Shown one piece after another: positions 17,196 through 25,918 of a stretch of DNA of 64,000 nucleotides. Source of the stretch: Catenovulum sediminis (GTDB taxonomy: Bacteria > Pseudomonadota > Gammaproteobacteria > Enterobacterales > Alteromonadaceae); the NCBI RefSeq assembly GCF_040270295.1, contig NZ_JBELOE010000217.1. One strand, 5' to 3'. Made by a program: the position numbers and the translations under genes. Under the pieces are notes generated by a model. The model ran no database searches. It was given only the letters and a program-made list of their open reading frames with translations, and was not told the DNA's origin. The stretch's first letter is position 1. Each line of letters opens with the position of its first letter.

Positions 17196-17745
17196 AATAT
17201 CTAAGAACTTAGTCGTATTGGTTAATAGAAACGGACAACCTATAGGGGTGGAAGACAAAGAAAGTGCACATAGAAAAGGTTTACTACACGCTGCATTTTC
17301 TGTTTTTATCTTTAATACCCACGGACAACTCTTATTGCAGCAAAGGGCATTAACCAAATACCACTCACCGGGTTTATGGAGCAATAGCTGCTGTAGTCAT
17401 CCGCTGTATAAAGAAAAATTCACTGCAGCCGCCAAGCGTCGATTGCAAGAAGAATTAGGTATCCAATGTTCTCTTACAAAAGTCTGTATAAAAACCTACA
17501 AGTTAGATGTTGGTCAAAGTATGTATGAGCATGAATACAATCAAATATTTTTTGGCATTTTTAATGGCTCACCTCTTCCTTGCAAAGAAGAAGTTGAGAA
17601 TTGGCGATGGGTTGAATTCGATGAATTAATACGCGAATTGCAATCATCTAATGAAAATTACACGTCTTGGTTTGCTTGGTTATGTGAAGAACTATCCAAT
17701 GAAGTATCGGAGTTCATCTCAAAGATCAAACAAAAGACAGTATAG
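17179..17745 (+). CDS. idi: Isopentenyl-diphosphate delta-isomerase, type I
   Basis: The 188-residue Nudix-fold enzyme interconverts IPP and DMAPP. The catalytic Cys72 sits in SNSCCSHP (NSVCGHP in E. coli), and the catalytic Glu residues are E117 and E119 in YEHEYNQIF. HAAFSVFIFN and RRLQEELGI are also family hallmarks. It overlaps the M23 gene by 17 bp, so it is part of the precursor operon. An isoprenoid gene beside RiPP precursors is unusual and could supply DMAPP for prenylation, but I see no recognisable prenyltransferase here. It may instead be a housekeeping or passenger gene. Confidence 0.92.
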   Translation: MKINNKISKNLVVLVNRNGQPIGVEDKESAHRKGLLHAAFSVFIFNTHGQLLLQQRALTKYHSPGLWSNSCCSHPLYKEKFTAAAKRRLQEELGIQCSLTKVCIKTYKLDVGQSMYEHEYNQIFFGIFNGSPLPCKEEVENWRWVEFDELIRELQSSNENYTSWFAWLCEELSNEVSEFISKIKQKTV

Positions 17746-17766
17746 AAATTTATATCCTTGAATCAT

Positions 17767-18933
17767 TCAATACAGTTTCAAATGAACATTCGGATTGATG
17801 ATGAACTCAGGATCAAATTGACGCTTTAATAATTTGAACTGTTCATAAATTGACTCTCCATAATATGCGCAAAAATCAATATTACGTCCAATATTTTCCG
17901 CTTGTAGATATAGAAATAATTTATTTTTTAATGCGAGCGAAATAAACTCTCGTTCAATTTCTTTGATTTTAAGATTATGCTTTTCTGTGCCAACGTCAAA
18001 ATAGCACATAACGCCTACAACAATAAAATCTTCATTGTATGGATATAATAATGGAGGATTAAACTCTTTATATTGCACATTGTAATGGTAGCCAATAGGC
18101 TGTTGGTTCAATAAAGGGCCAGCCCAGCCACCGTCAGGAATAACATCAGGGTTCTCTTGACAGAACTTTTGTAATGCCTGCCAAGCTATTTTTTCCTGCT
18201 TCGATGATATTAACAAACTAAACCAAAATAATTTTTTTTCTGTCGTACTTAACAATTGGTCATTATCTTTTGGATCGTCCGATTGTATTTTAGGAATTCG
18301 CCCGCTCCCACCTTCGGTGTAAAATAAATAACTTGCTATACTTTTCGGCAGTATTTTAAGTTTAGCTTCGACAACAATACCTAATTGTCCATAAGAGCTG
18401 AACAGCCACTTGAAGTTAAGATCATTTCGTTCAACAACCTGTAACTCACCTAAGCCATTAACAATTGTAATGCTTAAAACATTTTCCCAAAAACCACCAT
18501 GCTCATCAGATAAACTTCCTTTGCCAAACCCTCCAGCATTAATATACCCACCCAAAGTCGGCCCTGCCCAACCGCCATTATAAACGGGTAGCACAAAACC
18601 TTCTGATGATACAAAGTCTCGAATGTCCCACATGAGCGCACCAGCCCCTACGGTTATCGAGCCAAACTCGTTAAATCTATACCAATTTAAATTATCAGTC
18701 CGGATCAATAGCTCACTACTAGACGGCAAGGTACAGCCATTAAATGTGTGACCACTGCCTCTTACGCGTACTTTCTGTTTAAGGGTTCTTGCTTGACGAA
18801 TAATATCTTGAACCTCTGAAATACTGCTCGGTCGATATTCTGAATAAGAAGCAGCGCTCGTGTAGAGTTTACCGTAGTCATATAAAGGACGGTTTTTTAT
18901 TTTTTGTGTGAGTTCGTTTTTATTGGCTTTCAT
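17767..18933 (-). CDS. FAD-linked oxidase (VAO/BBE-like family)
   Basis: The 388-residue protein has an N-terminal FAD-binding PCMH domain: VRVRGSGHTFNGC near 49-61, the Gly-rich GGWAGPTLGGYINAGGFGKG stretch near 120-139, and the downstream TIVNGLGELQ. The C-terminal part, ending INPNVHLKLY, is a small substrate domain as in aldonolactone oxidases. Such enzymes oxidise alcohols or amines and pass electrons to O2. It is the last gene of the long minus-strand RiPP block and faces idi with a 21-bp gap. A role in oxidising a hydroxylated side chain or the C-terminus of the peptide is inferred from position only. No signal peptide is present, so it acts in the cytoplasm. Confidence 0.8.
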   Translation of the reverse strand: MKANKNELTQKIKNRPLYDYGKLYTSAASYSEYRPSSISEVQDIIRQARTLKQKVRVRGSGHTFNGCTLPSSSELLIRTDNLNWYRFNEFGSITVGAGALMWDIRDFVSSEGFVLPVYNGGWAGPTLGGYINAGGFGKGSLSDEHGGFWENVLSITIVNGLGELQVVERNDLNFKWLFSSYGQLGIVVEAKLKILPKSIASYLFYTEGGSGRIPKIQSDDPKDNDQLLSTTEKKLFWFSLLISSKQEKIAWQALQKFCQENPDVIPDGGWAGPLLNQQPIGYHYNVQYKEFNPPLLYPYNEDFIVVGVMCYFDVGTEKHNLKIKEIEREFISLALKNKLFLYLQAENIGRNIDFCAYYGESIYEQFKLLKRQFDPEFIINPNVHLKLY

Positions 18934-18948
18934 TACAATTGGCTTCGT

Positions 18949-19761
18949 CTATGATTGAAACATACTAAGCATCGGGTTCAACAAGGTCTGCTCGGAAGTT
19001 AATTCATTTCGAGGTATTCTTGTGCCATACCTTGTTGCATACCAAAAATTTACGGATATAGAGGGCCCTTTAATGGTATCGACTTCATGCCACCACAACG
19101 GCGGAATGTATAAAATTTCGCCTGCAGACAATTCTACTTCAAAAATATTCAATGATTCAGAGCTATCGTCTAATTTTAATTCATTAGTGGATTGATAGAA
19201 TGAAAAGTTATTTCCTAAACCAAGTTTTTCAGCACGGTCGGAATCTAAAAAGCATGGGGAAAGTAATGGAGTATATTTAGGAGCAATTAACTTGATTATT
19301 TTTTTACCCGTTACTTGGCAAATAAGATTATCTATATAATCAAAATGCAGCGGCGAATTGCAACCTCGCTCACCCATCCACAGATTAGTTTCCACCATAG
19401 GCGCACTAAAAAAAGAAGGATTAACAAGGTCTTTTTTCAATTCTGGAAAATTATTGAAGTTAGTTTGCTTAAGATAAATCCTTTCAGGATCCGGTAAACT
19501 TTTAATTCGAGTCCCATACCAAAAATAATCGATTAGTTCGTGCCAAGAAACGCGGTTCGGGCTTGCAACTAACGGCTCACCTACCTTTGCTGTAAACACG
19601 GAACAAGGCAAGTCACGATGGCTCTGCTTTATATACTCTGCACTTTGCCACAATTTAAAAGCAGGCCATTTAGCCATACTACCGGAAATTTGGATGGGTA
19701 GCCCTAAAGCAAGCTCATCTTTAAAGTTTCTTTCTGTCGGGTTATCTGCTTTTTGTATCAT
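18949..19761 (-). CDS. JmjC/cupin-8 type Fe(II)/2-oxoglutarate oxygenase
   Basis: The 270-residue protein has the double-stranded beta-helix oxygenase signature. H139-x-D141 (SPLHFDYIDN) and H225 (IPPLWWHEV) form the iron triad, with a Lys-rich stretch near 154-157 (KKIIK) as a likely 2-oxoglutarate contact. The W-rich IPPLWWH motif is typical of cupin-8/JmjC hydroxylases such as FIH-like proteins. These hydroxylate protein or peptide side chains, often at the beta carbon. It lies between YcaO and the FAD oxidase on the same strand with short gaps, so hydroxylation of the core peptide is the natural guess. Confidence 0.85.
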   Translation of the reverse strand: MIQKADNPTERNFKDELALGLPIQISGSMAKWPAFKLWQSAEYIKQSHRDLPCSVFTAKVGEPLVASPNRVSWHELIDYFWYGTRIKSLPDPERIYLKQTNFNNFPELKKDLVNPSFFSAPMVETNLWMGERGCNSPLHFDYIDNLICQVTGKKIIKLIAPKYTPLLSPCFLDSDRAEKLGLGNNFSFYQSTNELKLDDSSESLNIFEVELSAGEILYIPPLWWHEVDTIKGPSISVNFWYATRYGTRIPRNELTSEQTLLNPMLSMFQS

Positions 19762-19809
19762 TTTAGTAATGAGAGCCTGTTTCTTCCAAACGTGGTTGAC
19801 ATAATGATG

Positions 19810-20985
19810 CTAGAAAAACTTTGAATTAAAGCGCAAAGTTGGGCAAACTAACTTTACGACAGGTATGTTGAGGTCGTCCCGAGTCAAATCGAATTTATAA
19901 ATCTTATTATGCCCCTGAGCTGATAATGCAGACAGCACATGCGCATAATTTTCCTGCAAATTAATAAATTTAGGGCTGCAATTTATTGAGATATCACTCC
20001 AACTGGTATCGACTTTTAACTTATCAAAAAACTGATATGCTTTACTACTTTGCGGGCTTTTCTTTTCTTCCCACACGGGCTTAATTAAAATGTCTTCTCT
20101 TGCCCCCTGTATAATTGATGCCCTAGATTGAGCGGCTTCGGTTATTGCTCTACAGAGTGCAATTTCAGGATCGACGTGACAGCCAAAACCAACATTAAAG
20201 GCAGTCGCATTGATAGATGTTTCAGGGTTTAATAGTACAGCCCAAAAAGTGGGTGTTTTAATTACGCTTGGGCATGCTAACACCACTAATTTAGAGCCTG
20301 ACGCATTTATGTGTTCAAATAACTTAGTAAGTTCACCGTTAGGCAGTGATTTCAAATCTAATATTTGACACAAATCCGAAATATTAAGTCGCCCAGATTG
20401 GCTTAATGATGAAATTGCATCACGTTCAATCAATTCATATAAACTATGCAATAACGCTTCAATGGCATGATTACCACTCGCTAGACCATTTGTCCCGGTT
20501 TGTATAAAACTTTGTTGACGACCAAAATAAACGAGACTTGAAGGAGCCCAAACCTCTTCCTGACTAAACAGCTCTATTCCTCGCACCCATTCAACTTTCA
20601 TGTCAGGAAAATGCTTTATTCCTTGTTGATAGGTTAAGTCGTTGGAGGTCAAAATATTCTTCCCAGAAGACTTTAACTCATTTAACGAATATTGTGTTAT
20701 AGCGGATTTGGACGGATTTTCTGCATGAAAAACCTCTATTGCTTCCATTAAAGCAGACACCTTAGCGGCTGACTCAGTTAATCCCTTACCATTAGATAAT
20801 TGAAGAAAAGAAGCATTTGGTCGTACAGCGCAATATACAGGTATGCCAATGTTATCTAACCAAGTAACATCAGCACAACGGCTGATGCCACATTGTTTTA
20901 ACAATGGAGATATTCGCTCTAATGTAACTTCTGGAGTAACTATACGATCCGTCCCGAAACTATAGTTTACGTTTACATCACTCAT
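19810..20985 (-). CDS. YcaO-domain cyclodehydratase/thioamidation enzyme
   Basis: YcaO proteins use ATP to activate a backbone amide. The 391-residue protein shows the family ATP-site pattern in GKGLTESAAKVSALMEAIE, with S77, E81 and E84, and later SLYELIERDA. The frame is open 24 codons further upstream, but ATG at 20985 overlaps the tfuA stop by 8 bases, a normal coupled start, and removes a basic stretch. The partner is TfuA rather than a ThiF/E1-like protein, and neither precursor core has Cys. Both points favour thioamide formation over azoline rings. Oxazoline from Ser/Thr remains possible. Confidence 0.9.
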   Translation of the reverse strand: MSDVNVNYSFGTDRIVTPEVTLERISPLLKQCGISRCADVTWLDNIGIPVYCAVRPNASFLQLSNGKGLTESAAKVSALMEAIEVFHAENPSKSAITQYSLNELKSSGKNILTSNDLTYQQGIKHFPDMKVEWVRGIELFSQEEVWAPSSLVYFGRQQSFIQTGTNGLASGNHAIEALLHSLYELIERDAISSLSQSGRLNISDLCQILDLKSLPNGELTKLFEHINASGSKLVVLACPSVIKTPTFWAVLLNPETSINATAFNVGFGCHVDPEIALCRAITEAAQSRASIIQGAREDILIKPVWEEKKSPQSSKAYQFFDKLKVDTSWSDISINCSPKFINLQENYAHVLSALSAQGHNKIYKFDLTRDDLNIPVVKLVCPTLRFNSKFF

Positions 20986-22456
20986 ATACAACAATGCCCT
21001 TTGTTGTTTTCGCCGTTTTCTCCACAGTTTTTTGAAGCAAAAGCGATACATGGTCATCGAGTTGAAATTGTCTAAATACGGCTAACTCTGGATTCCAACC
21101 TGAAAAACCAAGTGCGCTTGGGCCCATATTAATTAACCAATGATAAGTGGCTCTAACACGCCATACGGAATCAAAAACCTCTCGGGTTAACTGCTTAGAA
21201 CACAACCACATATTTAAATCCGTTATCTTTTCCTGTGCTATCCATTGTTTGCAAAATTTGTCTAAGTCCTCTTGTGGGATTGTTAAACCTAATTTATCGG
21301 CCCATTTTACTATAAGGAAACTTTCTTTTGCTTGCTGTAGCATGTCAAGTTTATTGTCAACTTTAGCTAAAATCTCTACAACTTTAATGAAAGGTTTAAA
21401 TTCATTGCACAAATCTAACCGCTTGAACTCTGCTTGAATAAGTAAACTCCATTTCTGCTCTGCTACATATTCAGAATACAGCAAAGCATTATTACGTAAA
21501 AATAAATGCAAATTGCTCTTATTCTGTAATTGATAAGAAGGCGGAAGACAATGCTGTTTCGGGTGATAGAGCATGAACCATTGCTGTAAATAAAACTTAG
21601 TTTGAGCTTTAAAAAAATATTGTGGGAACAAGGAGTGAATTACCATCTTTGCGAATAAATCTGACACCTTAACTAACTTATTATTTGTATCTAATACTCC
21701 TCTGTTTTTTAGGTTTACAGACTCATATTCGCAATATCTAGTGGGATACCAAGGAGCATAAATATGTTTAAGTGTTGGCAACTCATTGTCGCTAGTATAT
21801 TTTTTACAATGCATTAAAACATCTTGAGCATCTTGGCTTTTTAAATCATTATAATTACAAGATAGATATTCAAGCAATCTTGTCTGCTCTGATTTTGACA
21901 TTGCTTTAAAGCTATTGAACTCAGATATTCCATCTAGAGAACGATCTCCGAAGTAACGCTTTTTAAAGTCTGTAATCAACTCATTATACTTTCGTTTAGA
22001 AATAACACCTTGTTCTGCTGCCCGTAGCAATGTAGCTCGAATATTAACCAGTGGTTCAGATATTTTCTGGTAATTAAAATGCCCATCTGTGTGCAATAAA
22101 GCGACCTCATCGTCACCATCCAATTCATTATCGTAAAACCACTGAAAGATCTTTCCATGCCCCTGCATACCTAAATGAGCCAGCTCTCTCGCTCGCAATG
22201 CGCCCATACTAGAAGCACCATACACTCTTATACCTGCATCCAATGCGGCAATAATTTCTCTGTGCCAAACAGGAGTAGAACCGTGAAAAATACCATCTAT
22301 AATAATGATAGTTTTTATACCCGTAGTTAGTAATTGATAAATATCACCAAAACGCACAGGCGGATAATAATTTGCGTCTAGAATATTTTTTGCTACCTCT
22401 AGTGGTAAACTTGGACCTAAAAATACAGCAACAGGTTTTCTTTGATCAAAATACAT
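20978..22456 (-). CDS. TfuA-like protein, YcaO partner
   Basis: The N-terminal half is a clear TfuA domain: VAVFLGPSLP, then PPVRFGDIYQLLTTGIKTI, IIIDGIFHGSTPVWHREI and YGASSMGALRA. TfuA proteins accompany YcaO enzymes that make peptide thioamides, probably by handling the sulfur donor. This protein is about 492 residues, roughly twice a minimal TfuA. The C-terminal 270 residues are helical, unrecognised and may bind the leader or the YcaO partner. A TTG at 22468 precedes, but ATG at 22456 is the better start. The end overlaps ycaO by 8 bases. Confidence 0.88.
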   Translation of the reverse strand: MYFDQRKPVAVFLGPSLPLEVAKNILDANYYPPVRFGDIYQLLTTGIKTIIIIDGIFHGSTPVWHREIIAALDAGIRVYGASSMGALRARELAHLGMQGHGKIFQWFYDNELDGDDEVALLHTDGHFNYQKISEPLVNIRATLLRAAEQGVISKRKYNELITDFKKRYFGDRSLDGISEFNSFKAMSKSEQTRLLEYLSCNYNDLKSQDAQDVLMHCKKYTSDNELPTLKHIYAPWYPTRYCEYESVNLKNRGVLDTNNKLVKVSDLFAKMVIHSLFPQYFFKAQTKFYLQQWFMLYHPKQHCLPPSYQLQNKSNLHLFLRNNALLYSEYVAEQKWSLLIQAEFKRLDLCNEFKPFIKVVEILAKVDNKLDMLQQAKESFLIVKWADKLGLTIPQEDLDKFCKQWIAQEKITDLNMWLCSKQLTREVFDSVWRVRATYHWLINMGPSALGFSGWNPELAVFRQFQLDDHVSLLLQKTVEKTAKTTKGIVVYE

Positions 22457-22506
22457 ATTATGCTTCAACTTGCTATTTAATAATGTAATTTTAAGCCGTC
22501 GTTTAT

Positions 22507-23805
22507 CTAAACGCTTTCGGATGTTTTACATTGCACACTCTTATCATCTCGCTTGCCTACAAAGGTCAAAGCTAAACAAGAGGTTTGCGCCAGAATAACA
22601 ACTCTTAGCGGTGCAATTATCGGATCAATCACTATAAATAAAACCAATACCGCATCAAGAGGTAAACTGAGCGGTATTAGAACCAGTCCTAACATTGATA
22701 ACATCACAATTCCGGATGATCCGGCAGTTGCAAAGCCTGCGATTATTGCGCCCAGAAATACAGTCAAAACAACTTCAACTGTCATATCTACATTATACAG
22801 TTGACACACAAAAATAGATGCGATGGAAAAATAGACAACCGGTCCAGAACGACACAAGGTGAAAGCTAAAGGTACAACCAGATCCACTGTATCTTTCTCG
22901 TACTTGAAGTTTTCATGCATGACTTTCATTGCTGAAGGCAATGCAGCCAAACCGTTTGATGTTGCTAAAGCAACCATTAACGGCTCTTTCATTTTACCAA
23001 AAGCACCTAAATAGTCTTTCGTATTTAACCCAATCAAAAACAAACAAAGCACGAAGATCAAACCAAAAGAAAGCAAAATCCAAGGCACGAAAGCCATCAT
23101 AGCAACTAAAATATCTAGCCCTACCGAGGAAACATTTGCCGCAATTAGCCCGCACAAACCAAATGGCAATAAATACATTAACCATGTCATCACCATCGTA
23201 AATGAGCTATATATAGCATGTAAGGTTTCTAAAATAGGAAGCGATGTAGTTTTACCAAGCGAGCCCACAGCTAAACCAAAGATTACTGCGAAAAATAAGA
23301 CTTTTAAGTTATCTCCGCTGCTTAATGACTGAAAAATATTTTCAGGCACTAAACTAAAAAAAAAGTCCTTCAGCAGAGACTGGGATTCTGGACTTTCATA
23401 AGGCTGAAATAAATAAACTTCTAAATCAGGACCACCAGAACTTTGAATAATGTCTCCCAATGCATGCGTACTTTGCTGGTCTAAATTACTGCCCGGTTGC
23501 CCCAGTAAACCAACAGCTAACCCAACGGCGCTACATAAAAGCATAACGATTAAAAAAACCAACAGAATTTTCTTTATGATACCTCTAGTGGAGCTGGATT
23601 TTGATAGTTTCGCTATTGCAACCGATATCGCTGTAATCAGTATTGGCAAAATACACATTTTTAATATATTTAGATACAACGTGCCGATTGGCGCAACAAT
23701 ATCAACATAATCAGGTAGAAACAAACCAATAAAAATACCAATTGATGCACTGATTAAAATAGCCCAACCACTTTTCAGAAAAGACAAAGAGAACATATTT
23801 TTCAC
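22507..23805 (-). CDS. Dicarboxylate/amino acid:cation symporter (DAACS/SDF family)
   Basis: The protein of about 432 residues has 8 or more hydrophobic segments and the SDF-family loop pattern: a serine-containing hairpin near ATSNGLAALPSAM and a late segment FATAGSSGIVML. Family members import glutamate, aspartate, other amino acids or dicarboxylates with Na+ or H+. I place the start at GTG 23805, seven bases after AAGGA, rather than TTG 23823. It sits inside the RiPP block between tfuA and a solute-binding protein gene, which suggests substrate supply or product-related uptake; the substrate cannot be read. Confidence 0.87.
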   Translation of the reverse strand: MKNMFSLSFLKSGWAILISASIGIFIGLFLPDYVDIVAPIGTLYLNILKMCILPILITAISVAIAKLSKSSSTRGIIKKILLVFLIVMLLCSAVGLAVGLLGQPGSNLDQQSTHALGDIIQSSGGPDLEVYLFQPYESPESQSLLKDFFFSLVPENIFQSLSSGDNLKVLFFAVIFGLAVGSLGKTTSLPILETLHAIYSSFTMVMTWLMYLLPFGLCGLIAANVSSVGLDILVAMMAFVPWILLSFGLIFVLCLFLIGLNTKDYLGAFGKMKEPLMVALATSNGLAALPSAMKVMHENFKYEKDTVDLVVPLAFTLCRSGPVVYFSIASIFVCQLYNVDMTVEVVLTVFLGAIIAGFATAGSSGIVMLSMLGLVLIPLSLPLDAVLVLFIVIDPIIAPLRVVILAQTSCLALTFVGKRDDKSVQCKTSESV

Positions 23806-23829
23806 AAAAATTTCCTTAGCCAAAAGAGA

Positions 23830-24729
23830 TTATCCTTTAGTATTTTTTGAGATAACCATTAATATTTCATCATAGTTCTCAAGCACTCTATCCGCAGTTA
23901 AATCCAAATTTAGCGAATCGATATAAAAATCTAAAAGCTGCTTTAACGTATAGTTATTCCAAGCAACCGCAATTCCTTTATAGTCACGTGTATCTTTTAA
24001 AACAACAGTTAACAAATTCAGTGCATCTTTACTGCTATTCTTCATATACTTTTTAATCTCAACTTCGTCTCTGTAAGCTGCTGTAATCTCTCCTTTTATG
24101 GCTGCAGAAACTACGTCATCCCAAGATGAATATTCTTGAATTTCCATCTTGGGAAAAAACTTACGTGCATATGTTTCATAAGACGAATTACCAATAACGC
24201 CGATTTTCCCTTTTAACTTCTGTATAATAGCCTCTCGAGGTTTGCCTTTTAACTGTTCGGCTAAAGCTAAACGATTTACGAGTAAACCGTGATGGAGCTC
24301 AATGTATGGCTTCGTAAAAAGTACCTTTTTAACTCGATTGAAGGTAATGCTCAGTTTACAAATTGCTACATCAGCTTCTCGCCTATAAACTCGGTCAACA
24401 ACCTCTTGAAACGATTGGCTATCGCGATTAAACCGTACATCAACCCCTAAGAGCTTTGCAAAACCTCGAATAATCTCAACATCAACTCCCGCCAAATCAC
24501 CATTTTCATCTTTAAAATAAAATGGAGGGGTGTCACGCGCGTACATAGCAACATCCAACACTCCTTTGTTGATAATTTTTTGAATGTCGCTTGGTGCAAT
24601 TGATTTACTTTCTAGCTTAGTCACATCATTCGCTAAGCTAGCCGCTGAGTACAATATAAGGATTGAACAGAGGCTATACAGCAGGGCGTTAATCTGTAAT
24701 TTTTTAATTATATTCACAACAGTTTCCAT
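23830..24729 (-). CDS. Periplasmic solute-binding protein, family 3 (amino acid type)
   Basis: The 299-residue protein has an N-terminal hydrophobic signal segment ending near SAASLA. The SBP_bac_3 fold follows: GVLDVAMYARDTPPFYFKDENG, the motif LAGVDVEIIRGFAKLLG and the later RREADVAICKLSITFNRVK, quoted in parts. Proteins of this type bind polar amino acids for ABC importers. No matching permease or ATPase gene is nearby, so it is an orphan binding protein that could feed the neighbouring symporter or act as a sensor. It overlaps the porin gene stop by one base. Confidence 0.82.
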   Translation of the reverse strand: METVVNIIKKLQINALLYSLCSILILYSAASLANDVTKLESKSIAPSDIQKIINKGVLDVAMYARDTPPFYFKDENGDLAGVDVEIIRGFAKLLGVDVRFNRDSQSFQEVVDRVYRREADVAICKLSITFNRVKKVLFTKPYIELHHGLLVNRLALAEQLKGKPREAIIQKLKGKIGVIGNSSYETYARKFFPKMEIQEYSSWDDVVSAAIKGEITAAYRDEVEIKKYMKNSSKDALNLLTVVLKDTRDYKGIAVAWNNYTLKQLLDFYIDSLNLDLTADRVLENYDEILMVISKNTKG

Positions 24730-25898
24730 TAGAATGTGAACGCAGCACTAAACTGCAATCGCTCAACATCACCACGTTCATCATTCACAACCTTACGGCT
24801 TGCTCGACTATATTCAATCCCTAATTTTAACTGCGAAACTGGCTGGTAAATTAAATTGGTATGCATCGAGGTAAAGACTTTTTTAAGTGATTCATTTGAA
24901 GCAGTTAACAATTGCTTATCCCAATCAATCTTTAAATATCCAAAACTGATATTTGAGCGCCAATTGTCACTAAAACGCCGCTGATAAGAAAAATACCCAC
25001 CATAACTCGTTTGCAAGTTTACTTTTTGGTTAGAAATAAAAGCCGCTGAATTTGCCCCTTCTTGCAAATAACGCCCAATGCCTTCGCCATAACCCACATT
25101 AAACTTAACCATATCTAAAGCACTGACCTTTACTTTCCCTGATGTACTTACTCCGAGAGCAAAAGAATTGTCGGACATTTGTCCATCATGCATTCCAATG
25201 TCTCGGACGACACTTTGGAAGGACAAATGACCAAATTTATCTAAGTATTTTGCACTAAATGTAACATCAGGAGAGCGATCATAAGAATTTTTACGAACGG
25301 CATTATCCCCATCAACAAAATCAGATTCAGGGTTTTCTAATGCAATTGCATAAACAAAGTTATCGGCTTTGGTTGTATATCTTATTTGTGCTTGCCGAAT
25401 CAGAGATTGACCTGTGTCATTTGCAAAGTCGAGTGTTTCAGGGTATGACTTGTAGTCTGTAAAATTTGACCATGCTTGCCCAAACAGCCAACCATTCCAG
25501 CTAATATGCGCGTGCCTTAATCTAAGCTTCACCGAATTTGAAATGACTTCTGAGCCTGCCGCACTATTTGTACCGTCGCCAAAAAAGTCGACTTCTACAA
25601 ACGATGTTATTTTTCCTTTATTTGTCGATGTTGTAGCCTTTGCATTAAACTTCGACTGTTTTGCATGAAAACGTGTATGCCCATCTGCAGCATCACCATT
25701 TAAAGGAATGGCAGTGTAATGAATACGATCACCAGTTTTCACGCCTAGATCATGGATTGCGTCAAATTTAATCATGCCACCAAATGAAAACTCGGTGCTT
25801 ATTACAGACAGCGCTTGTTTGTCTGTATTTTTACTTTGAACTTGGGCTGTCGTTAAAGATAAACCCGCAAGAATGACAAAACTAACAATATTTTTCAT
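24729..25898 (-). CDS. Outer-membrane porin-like protein (DcaP-like)
   Basis: The 389-residue protein has a cleavable signal (about 1-22, end TAQVQS) and then a pattern of alternating hydrophobic residues ending in the C-terminal aromatic SAAFTF expected of an outer-membrane beta barrel. The early part (FSFGGMIKFDAIHD and RLRHAHISWNGWLFGQAWSNF) resembles DcaP-type trimeric porins, which pass small organic acids or peptides. It stands between two solute-binding protein genes, so the block encodes outer-membrane passage, periplasmic capture and inner-membrane uptake. Whether it serves nutrient import or movement of the peptide product is open. Confidence 0.8.
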   Translation of the reverse strand: MKNIVSFVILAGLSLTTAQVQSKNTDKQALSVISTEFSFGGMIKFDAIHDLGVKTGDRIHYTAIPLNGDAADGHTRFHAKQSKFNAKATTSTNKGKITSFVEVDFFGDGTNSAAGSEVISNSVKLRLRHAHISWNGWLFGQAWSNFTDYKSYPETLDFANDTGQSLIRQAQIRYTTKADNFVYAIALENPESDFVDGDNAVRKNSYDRSPDVTFSAKYLDKFGHLSFQSVVRDIGMHDGQMSDNSFALGVSTSGKVKVSALDMVKFNVGYGEGIGRYLQEGANSAAFISNQKVNLQTSYGGYFSYQRRFSDNWRSNISFGYLKIDWDKQLLTASNESLKKVFTSMHTNLIYQPVSQLKLGIEYSRASRKVVNDERGDVERLQFSAAFTF

Positions 25899-25918
25899 AT
25901 ATTCAAAACCTGCATTTT

